Source: an uncultured Sutterellaceae bacterium
GTDB taxonomy: Bacteria; Pseudomonadota; Gammaproteobacteria; Burkholderiales; Burkholderiaceae_F
Direction: 5' to 3'
Length of the DNA stretch: 6,633 nucleotides
Assembly (NCBI GenBank): GCA_947253615.1
Contig: CAMYAA010000053.1
Location: 1-6,633, forward strand
Part shown: piece after piece, positions 1 to 6,184 of the stretch
Position numbering within the stretch: the first letter of the stretch is position 1
How the letters are laid out: each line of letters starts with the position of its first letter
Program-made: the position numbers and the translations under genes
Notes under the pieces: model-generated
What the model was told of the DNA's origin: nothing
Seen by the model: only the letters and a program-made list of their open reading frames with translations
The model's database searches: none

Positions 1-264
1 GGTAATGGTGGCCTCTAACCACCCTTTATTTGCCCCTTGCATGAGGACTTCAGGGACCCCAATGCGCACCACCTGTTTGGCGGACAAACTCGGCGCACTC
101 AAGGCGCTCGCATAATGAGGATCGCGCAAACGATCAATGGTGCTTGCATCAATGCCTACAAAACTCGAAGCACTCGCCGAGAGACTAATGCCCAAGGCCA
201 CGAGTACCCCAAGACGACGCCAGCACGCACTTGCCGTGCGCCCAATAAGGGGAGTCAAACGCAT
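1..264 (-). CDS. Secreted protein of unknown function, 5' part only (contig edge)
   Basis: This is an open frame of 88 codons running off the left edge, so the C-terminal part and total length are unknown. The start is well fixed: an in-frame stop lies three codons upstream (minus-strand TGA at 273-271), and the next Met is at residue 67. The N-terminus looks like a Sec signal peptide: arginines at residues 2, 9, 16 and 17, a hydrophobic core LGVLVALGISL at about 18-28, and a likely cleavage site after the ASA near residue 32. The mature part begins SSFVGIDAS and ends in a beta-rich looking stretch, VVRIGVPEVLMQG, at the edge. The pattern 'hydrophobic-x-x-PE-hydrophobic-x-x-x-G' faintly recalls the start of SoxY-type carrier domains, but this is too weak to name it. 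No Shine-Dalgarno sequence is visible. It is divergent from the recombinase gene. An exported protein is likely; its function is unrecognised. Confidence 0.7.
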   Translation of the reverse strand, partial: MRLTPLIGRTASACWRRLGVLVALGISLSASASSFVGIDASTIDRLRDPHYASALSAPSLSAKQVVRIGVPEVLMQGANKGWLEATIT

Positions 265-307
265 ACGAATTCAATTCGGAAAAAAGGGTCGGTCAATGTG
301 TATGCAT

Positions 308-316
308 AGTTTAGCA
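308..316 (-). promoter_or_regulatory. Possible extended -10 promoter for the leftward secreted-protein gene
   Basis: Read on the minus strand, this is TGCTAAACT, which fits the extended -10 form TGn-TAnnnT. It would start transcription near base 301 and leave a leader of about 37 bases before the ATG at 264. No convincing -35 hexamer lies at the usual distance, as expected for an extended -10 promoter but also for a chance match. A short inverted repeat (GCAGG at 314-318, CCTGC at 325-329) overlaps it. Confidence 0.3.
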
Positions 317-358
317 GGGTTTTTCCTGCGCTCACGGGGTTTCATGGGCCACGGCGAC

Positions 359-364
359 TATAAT
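359..364 (+). promoter_or_regulatory. Putative -10 element for the recombinase gene
   Basis: A perfect TATAAT hexamer lies 41 bases before the recombinase ATG, predicting transcription from about base 371 and a leader of about 35 bases. The -35 region 17 bases upstream (around 336-341, GGGGTT) is a poor match to TTGACA, so the promoter may be weak or activator-dependent. The element is in the divergent region, 51 bases from the possible leftward promoter, so the two could compete or share regulation. Confidence 0.45.
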
Positions 365-405
365 AGAGACGACTCTCGTTACTCCTTCGTTGTTGATACC
401 CACTC

Positions 406-1923
406 ATGAATCCTCGCATTCTTACGCTCCGTGGTGCCCTACCACAAGCGCCCATTCGGTACGATACCGTTCTCGCTAAGGTGCTGCCCCCCGATTGGGC
501 CGCGCCCTTAACCGAGGCGGGCCTCATTTCAGCCGAGGATCTCTACGAGGCGGCGGCCGCCAATGGGGCCACCTGGAATCGTCAAATCGCTGGACTCAAT
601 ACCGATCAAGCCCATGCGCTCATGCTCTGGCTCTTAGAGTGCGGTCATGATGTGGGCGAAATCACGGCCCGATTTTTCTTACCGGAGTACTGTCCGGACG
701 GCTTAAAAGAAGCCGCGCATCTTGAAGGACTCCATCCTTTGATTAAGCCCTTTGAGCGCATTAGTGTGCCCGAGGGCCTCTCGGGGAAAGACGGCCTCAA
801 TCGTGCGCCGAGCGTGGGCTGTGCACTCGAAGCTCAGGTCGATCGTGAAGCGCTCAAAGCGTGGTTACTCGCTCGCGCCCCCAATCCCAATACCTATTTT
901 GCGTATCGTCGAGAGATCGAACGATTCTGGCTATGGTGCTTATTGGAGCGCGAATGTGCGCTTTCCTCGATTCGTGCCAATGATGCGTCGCTCTATTTAA
1001 ACTGGTTGGAAAACCTCGGGCGTACCGAAGCCTCGTTTTGGAAAGAAAAGTGGCGTATCCCCCAAGCGCAATGGTTAGGTCCCAAAAATACGCCCCGTTC
1101 GAGTCAGGCCTGGAAGCCCTTTAATGGGCCACTCGCGGCCACGAGTCGACGCATGGCCATTGTGATTGTGCGTCAGTGCTTTAATTTCTTAAAAAAGACG
1201 GGCTATTTGATTTTCAATCCCTTTGATCAGGTGAACACGAAAGTGCCACTCTTGCCGGGGGAAGGCATTCCTAAAGAATTTGCCGACCGTTCACTCACGG
1301 AGGATCAATGGCAAGCCCTCGTTCATGGCCTCACGCTCTTACCCGAAGGGTGGCCACGCGAGCGCATGAAGCTTCTGTTTATGCTCGGGAAGAGTTTAGG
1401 AATGCGTGCCTCAGAAATTGCCCGCGCCAAAACCGGGTGGATTGCGCTGCGACGATTGGGCCTAAAGCATCAGTGCTTTATGGAAATTGTCGGTAAAGGC
1501 GGGAAAGTCCGACGTCTGCCCTTAAATACCGAGCAGCTCGGGATTTTAAATGACGCCCTCGCCTCACGCGGCTTACCCGAAGTGTTTCATTGTGATCCAG
1601 AGACCGACCTCGTTGTCAATCTCAATCGTGGCACGAAGCCCGGGGCGGCGTTAAGTCGCTCGGGGATTTGGAAAGTACTCACGCAATACTTTGAATTGGT
1701 TGCAAACGATCTCGCCACGCGCTCGCCTCAGGATGCCGCAAAATTGCGGGCGGCAAGTACCCACTGGTTACGCCATACGTTTGCTGTGAATGCCCTCTCT
1801 AAAATGAGTGTCAACATTGTGCAGGTCGCGATGGGGCACGCCAGTGTCGCGACGACCGGACGCTACTTAAATCCGGACGAAGAAGTCATCACCGAAGCGA
1901 TGAAAGATATCGACGTGCTTTAG
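406..1923 (+). CDS. Large tyrosine site-specific recombinase (phage-integrase family)
   Basis: A DNA breaking-rejoining enzyme that acts through a covalent 3'-phosphotyrosine intermediate. The complete catalytic set is visible: Arg334 (GMRASEIA), probable Lys364 (VGKGGKVRR), His453 and Arg456 (HWLRHTFA), His478 (MGHAS) and nucleophile Tyr487 (TTGRYLN). Residues about 145-275 look like the helical core-binding (SAM-like) domain. Residues 1 to about 120 are an additional N-terminal region resembling the DUF3701-type domain of some proteobacterial integrases; that name is from memory. At 505 residues it is much longer than XerC/XerD (about 300), so it is not a simple Xer copy. The start is fixed by an in-frame TGA at 394-396, and the next Met is at 73, but no Shine-Dalgarno sequence precedes it. 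No att-like repeats, tRNA or phage genes flank it, so nothing here shows mobility. Family assignment is sure; the target site is unknown. Confidence 0.9.
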   Translation: MNPRILTLRGALPQAPIRYDTVLAKVLPPDWAAPLTEAGLISAEDLYEAAAANGATWNRQIAGLNTDQAHALMLWLLECGHDVGEITARFFLPEYCPDGLKEAAHLEGLHPLIKPFERISVPEGLSGKDGLNRAPSVGCALEAQVDREALKAWLLARAPNPNTYFAYRREIERFWLWCLLERECALSSIRANDASLYLNWLENLGRTEASFWKEKWRIPQAQWLGPKNTPRSSQAWKPFNGPLAATSRRMAIVIVRQCFNFLKKTGYLIFNPFDQVNTKVPLLPGEGIPKEFADRSLTEDQWQALVHGLTLLPEGWPRERMKLLFMLGKSLGMRASEIARAKTGWIALRRLGLKHQCFMEIVGKGGKVRRLPLNTEQLGILNDALASRGLPEVFHCDPETDLVVNLNRGTKPGAALSRSGIWKVLTQYFELVANDLATRSPQDAAKLRAASTHWLRHTFAVNALSKMSVNIVQVAMGHASVATTGRYLNPDEEVITEAMKDIDVL

Positions 1924-1928
1924 CCCTC

Positions 1929-1964
1929 AAAAGAAAAAGGGAGAAGGCCATGATTGCTTCTCCC
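1929..1964 (-). terminator. Rho-independent terminator of the DUF1266 gene
   Basis: On the minus strand, a perfect 8-bp stem GGGAGAAG/CTTCTCCC (1964-1957 with 1946-1939) encloses a 10-base loop and is followed at once by TTTTTCTTTT (1938-1929). It starts 30 bases past the DUF1266 stop codon. On the plus strand the same hairpin is preceded by the A-run and followed by CCTCAAG, with no U-tract, so it is oriented for the leftward gene and would serve the convergent recombinase only poorly. Confidence 0.85.
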
Positions 1965-1993
1965 CCTCAAGCGTATTGGTGTGGCACACGGCA

Positions 1994-2797
1994 CTATCGG
2001 GCCGACGGGTCGACCTCTTCGTCGTCCTCGGCTTCGTCGTAATCCTCGGCTTCGTTAATCATGAACGGAATTTTTGTCCAAGGACTGTCTTCATCTTCGA
2101 GGAGCCCCTCGGCAATGGAAATGAGCCCAGTCAACATAACGCCCGAGCCTGACCACATCGCTCGTCCAATTAAATACCCCGCGGCCAAGTCTTTCCAGCT
2201 CACATAGTGCTTGCCGGCCGCACGGCCAATCACTTCAATGATTTCCCAAGCATCCTCTTCAGAGACAAAGCCACAATCGTAGGCGCTTCGCACCACCACA
2301 ATACAGCGACCAAAGTCCCACGCAAAAATATCAGCCGTGAGGAAATCCTCGGGTTTAGCAATGAGATGAACGTCCTTTAATTCCTCGGTGCATTCGTGCA
2401 AATTCGTCACGTAGTCGCTCATTTCCTCTTGCACCGCCGCTTTTTCCTCCTCCGTCATGTCCTCCGGAAAGTCAATCGATTGACCCGCGAGCAAGGGCTT
2501 TACCCCAAACTCAAAGTCCATACGATGCCCTTGGTGAAGAAACCATTGGAGCGTACTCGCAAAGGATTCTTCGTCCGTGATCCCATAATTTTCTTCGAGC
2601 TTTTCACGCAATGCATCCACGTCTTGCCCCGTCGTCAACGAGTTCGTGAAAAAGCTCGTTTGTTCGGCATTGATCGCCCCCACATTCAACGCAAACAGAC
2701 GTTCGGGCGAGAGTTCGGGCGCTTCAGGGTTGAAAGCATACTTTTCCGTTTCAAAGAAATCGGCAATTTTGTCATTGAGCATGTCCAAAAAATTCAT
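1994..2797 (-). CDS. DUF1266 domain-containing protein
   Basis: A 267-residue, acidic, apparently cytosolic protein with no signal peptide or membrane segment. Residues about 150-225 carry the hallmark of the DUF1266 family: AWDFGRCIVVVRSAYDCGFVS, then EEDAWEIIEVIGRAA, then a segment with SWKDLAAGYLIGRAMWSG. The family has no established biochemical function. The N-terminal half (about 25-110) is probably helical, with an 'ALNVGA' start typical of these proteins. The C-terminus (about 246-263) is a run rich in Glu and Asp that looks disordered. A good Shine-Dalgarno GGAGA at 2811-2807 lies 9 bases before the ATG and supports this start. It is a single-gene unit: the terminator of holB lies upstream and its own terminator downstream. 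It converges with the recombinase gene, but nothing in the sequence links the two functionally. Family assignment is confident; role unknown. Confidence 0.85.
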   Translation of the reverse strand: MNFLDMLNDKIADFFETEKYAFNPEAPELSPERLFALNVGAINAEQTSFFTNSLTTGQDVDALREKLEENYGITDEESFASTLQWFLHQGHRMDFEFGVKPLLAGQSIDFPEDMTEEEKAAVQEEMSDYVTNLHECTEELKDVHLIAKPEDFLTADIFAWDFGRCIVVVRSAYDCGFVSEEDAWEIIEVIGRAAGKHYVSWKDLAAGYLIGRAMWSGSGVMLTGLISIAEGLLEDEDSPWTKIPFMINEAEDYDEAEDDEEVDPSAR

Positions 2798-2886
2798 GGC
2801 ATCACGTCTCCAAAAAAAGCAATTCTCTTGAGTTTAGAAAATCCTCAACCCTAAGCCTATTGTGATTTCTCCTCAGATAAAGGGGC

Positions 2887-2928
2887 AAAAAAAGTAAGCC
2901 TCGAAGAATCCCTAAAATTCCTCGAGGC
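2887..2928 (-). terminator. Rho-independent terminator of the tmk-holB operon
   Basis: On the minus strand, GCCTCGA (2928-2922) pairs with TCGAGGC (2904-2898). The stem continues through a G-U pair and GAAT/ATTC to a 7-base loop, giving 12 bp in all. A U-rich tract TTACTTTTTTT (2897-2887) follows. It sits 31 bases past the holB stop codon and insulates the downstream DUF1266 gene, which must have its own promoter between about 2886 and 2812. I see no convincing -35/-10 pair there. Confidence 0.9.
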
Positions 2929-2958
2929 CAGGCCCATTGGAGCGAATACAAAGCGCGC

Positions 2959-4002
2959 TTAACGCTTTAAAAGCGCCGCGCTGTACTTAAAGAAGGTCGA
3001 CTCCCAGACTTGCTTAAACGCCAAAGGATGCTCACTCACGCGTCGCCCATCATGCAATTCGTCCATCAAGCCCATCAGCGCACGCAAATCGGTACGGTCC
3101 GCCAAGGCTTGAAGCGTGGAGGCTTCACCCACGAAATAAAACGGGGGTTGTCCAAAATGACAACGAATCAAGTCATAGCACCAGCGCGTCATGAAAAAGA
3201 AAAAGGCGGGAGCGGCTAACTCTTTAAAGTTCGCCTGAGAGCGCACAATCGTGTCGGGCGTTAAGGCGGCCCCACCCTTTAAGAGTTCAATGAGGCCATC
3301 GCGCTCTTTCGCACTCACTTCCAAGCCCGTATAGTCTTCGAGCGCGCTCAATGGTGAGCCCCCCGCTTGAGCGAGCGCCGCCTCAGGATCTTTAATCTTT
3401 TTGTAGCTCTTTAAAAAGTCGAGCGCGGCCTCGTGGCTCGGTAACTCGATGCGCATCAAGCGCGAGCGGGAACGAATCGTCGGTAAAACCGAATCAATAT
3501 CGTCAGCGACCAATAAGTACGTGAGGCCCGCAGGCGGCTCTTCAATGCCCTTTAATAAACTCGCGGCCGCTTCGGCACGAATCATATCCGCGGGATAAAT
3601 CACGACGACACGTCGACCCCCTTGGTGCGCCGACATGTTAATAAAGTCGTTTAACTGACGGAATTGATGAATACGGATTTCACGACTTTTCTTCGTGGAG
3701 CGTGAATCGTTCTCGGGCGGCGTATAGGGCAAATCGTAGGCGTCGGCTAAAAATTCCGAAACCACGACTTTTAAGTCCGGGTGCGTCCCGGCCTTCACCA
3801 AATGGCACCCGTTACAACGAGTGCAGGGCGTCCCGTCGGCTTTGAGCGTTTCGCAAAGTAAACTTTGGGCAAAATTTAACGCAAGCGCAAAGGCCCCGGA
3901 GCCGCGTGCACCATAAAACAAAATGGCGTTCGGTAATTGATCACGTAAGTCGTTGAGCGCTTTAGCACTCGCTTCTAACCAAGGATACGGTGCTAGAGCC
4001 AT
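2959..4002 (-). CDS. holB: DNA polymerase III clamp-loader subunit delta'
   Basis: The delta' subunit of the replicative clamp loader, which works with tau/gamma and delta to open and place the beta clamp on primed DNA. At 347 residues it is of normal length (E. coli 334). Visible in order: an AAA+ fold beginning PWLEASAKAL; a P-loop relic YGARGSGAF (30-38) lacking the ATP-binding Lys, as expected because delta' does not hydrolyse ATP; a zinc-binding module with Cys50, Cys60, Cys63 and Cys66 (CTRCNGC); a Walker B-like strand VVVIYPADMI (132-141); and LLKGIEEPP (149-157), the family signature. The sensor-1 'SRC' motif reads SRS (178-180), so Arg179 is kept and the Cys is Ser. A Shine-Dalgarno GGAGG at 4014-4010 lies 7 bases before the ATG. 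The start overlaps the tmk stop by 10 bases, implying coupled translation. The C-terminal domain (about 200-347) is the usual helical collar. Confidence 0.95.
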   Translation of the reverse strand: MALAPYPWLEASAKALNDLRDQLPNAILFYGARGSGAFALALNFAQSLLCETLKADGTPCTRCNGCHLVKAGTHPDLKVVVSEFLADAYDLPYTPPENDSRSTKKSREIRIHQFRQLNDFINMSAHQGGRRVVVIYPADMIRAEAAASLLKGIEEPPAGLTYLLVADDIDSVLPTIRSRSRLMRIELPSHEAALDFLKSYKKIKDPEAALAQAGGSPLSALEDYTGLEVSAKERDGLIELLKGGAALTPDTIVRSQANFKELAAPAFFFFMTRWCYDLIRCHFGQPPFYFVGEASTLQALADRTDLRALMGLMDELHDGRRVSEHPLAFKQVWESTFFKYSAALLKR

Positions 4003-4607
4003 TGGGCTACCTCCGCTAAGAGTTCGGCACGAATGGCCTCGGGAGTTTTCTGAGCGTCCACGATCACAAAGCGTTCGGGAGCGCGTTTGGCGCGATCCAA
4101 ATAGGCATTGCGCACGCGATGAAAGAAATCTTCTTGTTCACGTTCAAAGCGATCCGACTCCCCTTGACGTTTCTGTCGACGTTGATTCGCTACCGCCGGC
4201 GGCAAATCAAACAAAATGGTTTTAAAGGGAGCAAAGTCCGAAAGCGTCCAGCGTTCTAAGGCCTCACAGCGCTCACCGGAAAAACCTTTAGCGCCCACTT
4301 GATAAGCATAGGTCGCGTCGGTAAAACGGTCTGAGAGCACCCAAGCGCCGCGTGCGAGGGCGGGTTCAATCACGGTTTCCACATGTTCTGCGCGGGCCGC
4401 AAAAAAGAGCAAGGTTTCCGTCGTGACCGTCATGGGTTCTTGTAATAAGAGCGCACGAACCTTTTCGCCCAAAGGGGTGCCCCCGGGTTCTCGTGTGCGT
4501 ACCACTTCTAGCCCCGCTTCCTTTAAAAAGGACTCGACGGCATCGATCTGCGTGCTTTTCCCAGCCCCATCAATCCCTTCAAAAGTGATAAAACGTCCAC
4601 GTTCCAT
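3993..4607 (-). CDS. tmk: Thymidylate (dTMP) kinase
   Basis: Phosphorylates dTMP to dTDP with ATP, a step shared by the de novo and salvage routes to dTTP. At 204 residues from the chosen start it has the family's usual length. Motifs: P-loop FEGIDGAGKST (9-19) with Lys17; TREPGG (38-43) for substrate contact; the DRF form of the DR[YHF] signature (93-95); and an Arg-rich LID RRQKRQGESDRFE (143-155). Arginines in the LID and none in the P-loop make it the E. coli-like type. The frame stays open for another 67 codons upstream (to 4808), but that region covers the promoter and overlaps mltG. The ATG at 4607 sits 9 bases from an AAGG ribosome site, and the protein then begins directly before the first beta strand, as in homologues. 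It is first in the operon with holB, the two genes overlapping by 10 bases. Confidence 0.95.
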   Translation of the reverse strand: MERGRFITFEGIDGAGKSTQIDAVESFLKEAGLEVVRTREPGGTPLGEKVRALLLQEPMTVTTETLLFFAARAEHVETVIEPALARGAWVLSDRFTDATYAYQVGAKGFSGERCEALERWTLSDFAPFKTILFDLPPAVANQRRQKRQGESDRFEREQEDFFHRVRNAYLDRAKRAPERFVIVDAQKTPEAIRAELLAEVAQWL

Positions 4608-4616
4608 TGCGAGCAT

Positions 4617-4622
4617 CCTTCC
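4617..4622 (-). promoter_or_regulatory. Ribosome binding site that decides the tmk start
   Basis: Minus-strand GGAAGG touches an in-frame ATG at 4616 with no spacer and stands 9 bases before a second ATG at 4607. Only the second is at a workable distance, so the protein most likely starts MERGRF and not MLAMERGRF. Confidence 0.6.
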
Positions 4623-4628
4623 AGTGTC

Positions 4629-4687
4629 TGAGCAGGTTATCTTGTCCGTACGCGTTCTCACGAACCCTAAAAAATACGGTTTGCTCA
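4629..4687 (-). other. Nested inverted repeats in the tmk leader, candidate structured 5' UTR
   Basis: Reading leftward, three pairs of complementary arms are nested in order: TGAGCA (4687-4682) with TGCTCA (4634-4629), CCGTA (4679-4675) with TACGG (4650-4646), and GTTC (4665-4662) with GAAC (4657-4654). The innermost loop is GTGA, which fits the GNRA tetraloop class. If transcription starts near 4683 from the TATAAT at 4695-4690, the outermost 5' arm is only partly transcribed, while the two inner stems are wholly in the RNA. The T-run lies inside the structure, so it is not an intrinsic terminator. Individual stems are only 4-6 bp, so chance is possible. No known riboswitch class is recognised. 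Confidence 0.35.
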
Positions 4688-4689
4688 CC

Positions 4690-4695
4690 ATTATA
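4690..4695 (-). promoter_or_regulatory. Putative -10 element for the tmk-holB operon
   Basis: A perfect TATAAT on the minus strand, preceded by AAAG. No strong -35 is present: TTGCTT at 4716-4711 has the TTG core but gives a 15-base spacer. Transcription would begin near 4683, giving a leader of about 75 bases before the tmk ATG. It is divergent from mltG, whose possible -10 is about 60 bases away. Confidence 0.5.
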
Positions 4696-4754
4696 CTTTG
4701 CTCGCGTATTAAGCAAGAAAGCGTATTTGCGCTTTTACCCCAGTGATTCTCTTG

Positions 4755-4760
4755 TACACT
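4755..4760 (+). promoter_or_regulatory. Possible -10 element for mltG
   Basis: TACACT fits the TAnnnT core of a sigma-70 -10 element and lies 30 bases before the mltG ATG, predicting a start near 4767. A partial -35 match (TTTACC, 4734-4739) gives a short 15-base spacer, so support is weak. Confidence 0.3.
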
Positions 4761-4790
4761 AACCCTATCACGACCTTTTTTTGACTTGGT

Positions 4791-6086
4791 ATGGATACAC
4801 CCCAACATTCACCGATGACACCCTCCGAGAAGCCCACGTCCACCGAGGCGTCAACCCTCACCCCCGAGGCGAAGGCCAAGGAAAGTGTGAGCGTTACCGA
4901 GAGCGCGCCTGAGGTTTCCCAAGAGGCCGAAATCGCCAAGGACGCCCCAGAGGCTCCAGCGCCCGCCTGTGCGTTAGCCACGGACTCGGCGAAAGGATGC
5001 CGCACGTGCTCAAAAAAGAGCACCCTCCTCACGGTGGGGGTGATTCTCGCTGGGGCGTTAGCCCTTGTCGCCGGGTCCAACTATTGGTTTAAAGCGCGAG
5101 CGTTACCGTACGATCCGGTTCAGGGTCAAACGAGTGCCGAGCCCTCGGTGGTGGGCGCATTAAACGAGGCGGCCCAAAAGGCGCCCTCAAGCTTTATCGT
5201 TGAAGTCGCCCCTGGGGACTCCGGGCAAAAGGTCTTGGAAAAACTCGAAGCTCAAGGACTCGCGGTCCATCCCACGCTCTTTCGCCTACTCGCGAAAGTT
5301 TACGATGCGCACCAAACCCTCAAGAGCTTACACATAGGGCGCTATCGCATTGAAACGCCCATCACCCCCGAGGGGCTTTTAGCGCTCTTTCGAAAAGGGG
5401 CCCTGGCCGACGATTCCATTCGCATTCCGGATGGGGCCACCCTCTGGGAGGTGCGCTCCCTTTTTAAGTCCGCCAAAGAAATGCGTCATGAAACGGACGC
5501 CATGAGTGACGAGGCGCTCGCGAGTGCGCTCGACATTCCGTCTCACACGCCCGAAGGCTTTTTTGCGCCCGACACCTATCAGTACGCCCCAGGAAGCACG
5601 GACTTAAAAGTCATGAAAATGGCCGTTCAGCGCCAAAAGGCGTTATTGCAGCAATTGTGGGACGAACCCAATCGCCCACAAACGCTCAAAACACCCTATC
5701 AGTTGCTCATCCTCGCGAGTATTGTGGAAAAAGAAACGGGGGCCAAAAACGAGCGTGAACTCGTGAGTTCCGTCTTTCACAATCGCTTGGGAGCCAAAAT
5801 GCCCTTGCAAAGCGATCCCACCGTGATTTACGGATTAGGCCCGAACTTTGTGGGCACGCTCAAAAAAGACGACTTACGTCGTCCGACGCCCTTTAATACT
5901 TATACCTTGCGCGGCTTACCCGAAACGCCGATTGGGTCCCCCTCTTGGCTTGCACTCAAAGCGACCATGAATCCGGCGGAAACGCCGTACTTATACTTTG
6001 TGGCCCGCGGGGACGGCACGAGTGAATTCTCGACGGACTTAAAAAGCCACAATCGCGCGGTCAATAAATTCATCCGAAAGCACTAG
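4791..6086 (+). CDS. mltG: Endolytic murein transglycosylase MltG (YceG-like)
   Basis: An inner-membrane lytic transglycosylase that cuts nascent peptidoglycan and is thought to set glycan strand length, releasing 1,6-anhydro-MurNAc ends. The 431 residues comprise: a cytoplasmic tail rich in Pro, Ala, Glu, Ser and Thr (1 to about 76); one membrane span (about 78-100, STLLTVGVILAGALALVAG); a LysM-like segment (about 135-190); and the catalytic YceG domain. The catalytic Glu is E313 in LASIVEKETG, and the other family blocks are present: LQSDPTVIYGLG (339-350), NTYTLRGLPETPIGSPS (369-385) and the C-terminal YLYFVARGDGTSEFS followed by SHN. E. coli MltG has about 340 residues, and the excess is the N-terminal tail, with Cys60, Cys70 and Cys73. 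An in-frame TGA at 4782-4784 rules out an earlier start. No Shine-Dalgarno sequence precedes this ATG or the next one (Met9). It is transcribed away from tmk, unlike the usual co-directional order. Confidence 0.95.
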   Translation: MDTPQHSPMTPSEKPTSTEASTLTPEAKAKESVSVTESAPEVSQEAEIAKDAPEAPAPACALATDSAKGCRTCSKKSTLLTVGVILAGALALVAGSNYWFKARALPYDPVQGQTSAEPSVVGALNEAAQKAPSSFIVEVAPGDSGQKVLEKLEAQGLAVHPTLFRLLAKVYDAHQTLKSLHIGRYRIETPITPEGLLALFRKGALADDSIRIPDGATLWEVRSLFKSAKEMRHETDAMSDEALASALDIPSHTPEGFFAPDTYQYAPGSTDLKVMKMAVQRQKALLQQLWDEPNRPQTLKTPYQLLILASIVEKETGAKNERELVSSVFHNRLGAKMPLQSDPTVIYGLGPNFVGTLKKDDLRRPTPFNTYTLRGLPETPIGSPSWLALKATMNPAETPYLYFVARGDGTSEFSTDLKSHNRAVNKFIRKH

Positions 6087-6128
6087 AGGGAGAGCGCCCT
6101 TCTGAAGGGATCTTCACGCGTCGTTCTT

Positions 6129-6137
6129 TGCTAAGAT
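6129..6137 (+). promoter_or_regulatory. Putative extended -10 promoter for the ygfZ-like gene
   Basis: TGCTAAGAT fits the extended -10 form TGn-TAnnnT, with a start expected near 6144. The -35 region is weak (TCTTCA, 6111-6116, short spacer). It lies in the 112-base gap after mltG, so the downstream gene may be expressed separately as well as by read-through, since no convincing terminator follows mltG. Confidence 0.4.
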
Positions 6138-6149
6138 ATGAGCCACTGA

Positions 6150-6166
6150 GGCGCCCCACGGGCGCC
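6150..6166 (+). repeat. GC-rich hairpin in the leader of the ygfZ-like gene
   Basis: A perfect 7-bp stem, GGCGCCC (6150-6156) with GGGCGCC (6160-6166), closes on a 3-base loop. No T-run follows (next bases ACTCTCC), so it is not an intrinsic terminator. It begins about 6 bases after the predicted transcription start and ends 18 bases before the ribosome site, where it could stabilise the 5' end of the RNA or slow translation. Confidence 0.5.
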
Positions 6167-6184
6167 ACTCTCCGAACAATCGTT

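Noticed and set aside
314..329. GCAGG/CCTGC inverted repeat between the divergent genes as an operator
   Set aside because: The stem is only 5 bp, a length expected by chance. It overlaps the possible leftward promoter, so it was noted there, but it does not stand alone as a feature.
37..409. Two rightward open frames of 90 codons at 37-309 and 137-409
   Set aside because: Both mostly overlap the signal-peptide gene on the other strand, lack ribosome sites and have no protein-like pattern; the leftward frame is the better gene.
2824..2851. TTGAG/CTCAA inverted repeat upstream of the DUF1266 gene
   Set aside because: It has 5-bp arms, no good match to a known operator and no promoter that can be placed around it.
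2396..2854. Rightward open frame of 152 codons opposite the DUF1266 gene
   Set aside because: It is antisense to a gene with clear family motifs; the basic, Arg/Phe-rich translation is typical of a shadow frame.
4608..4808. Extended N-terminus for thymidylate kinase (67 more in-frame codons, including an ATG at 4692)
   Set aside because: The added part overlaps mltG and the putative tmk promoter, has no ribosome site, and lies before the point where Tmk homologues begin. The ATG at 4607 has a good site and gives the normal family length.
4709..5080. Leftward open frame of 123 codons opposite mltG
   Set aside because: It lies antisense to the start of mltG, has no recognisable features, and arises from the GC-rich repetitive coding of the Pro/Ala/Glu-rich tail.
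6097..6109. Inverted repeat CCCTT/AAGGG just after mltG as a terminator
   Set aside because: The stem is only 5 bp with a 3-base loop and no T-run follows, so there is no support for intrinsic termination.
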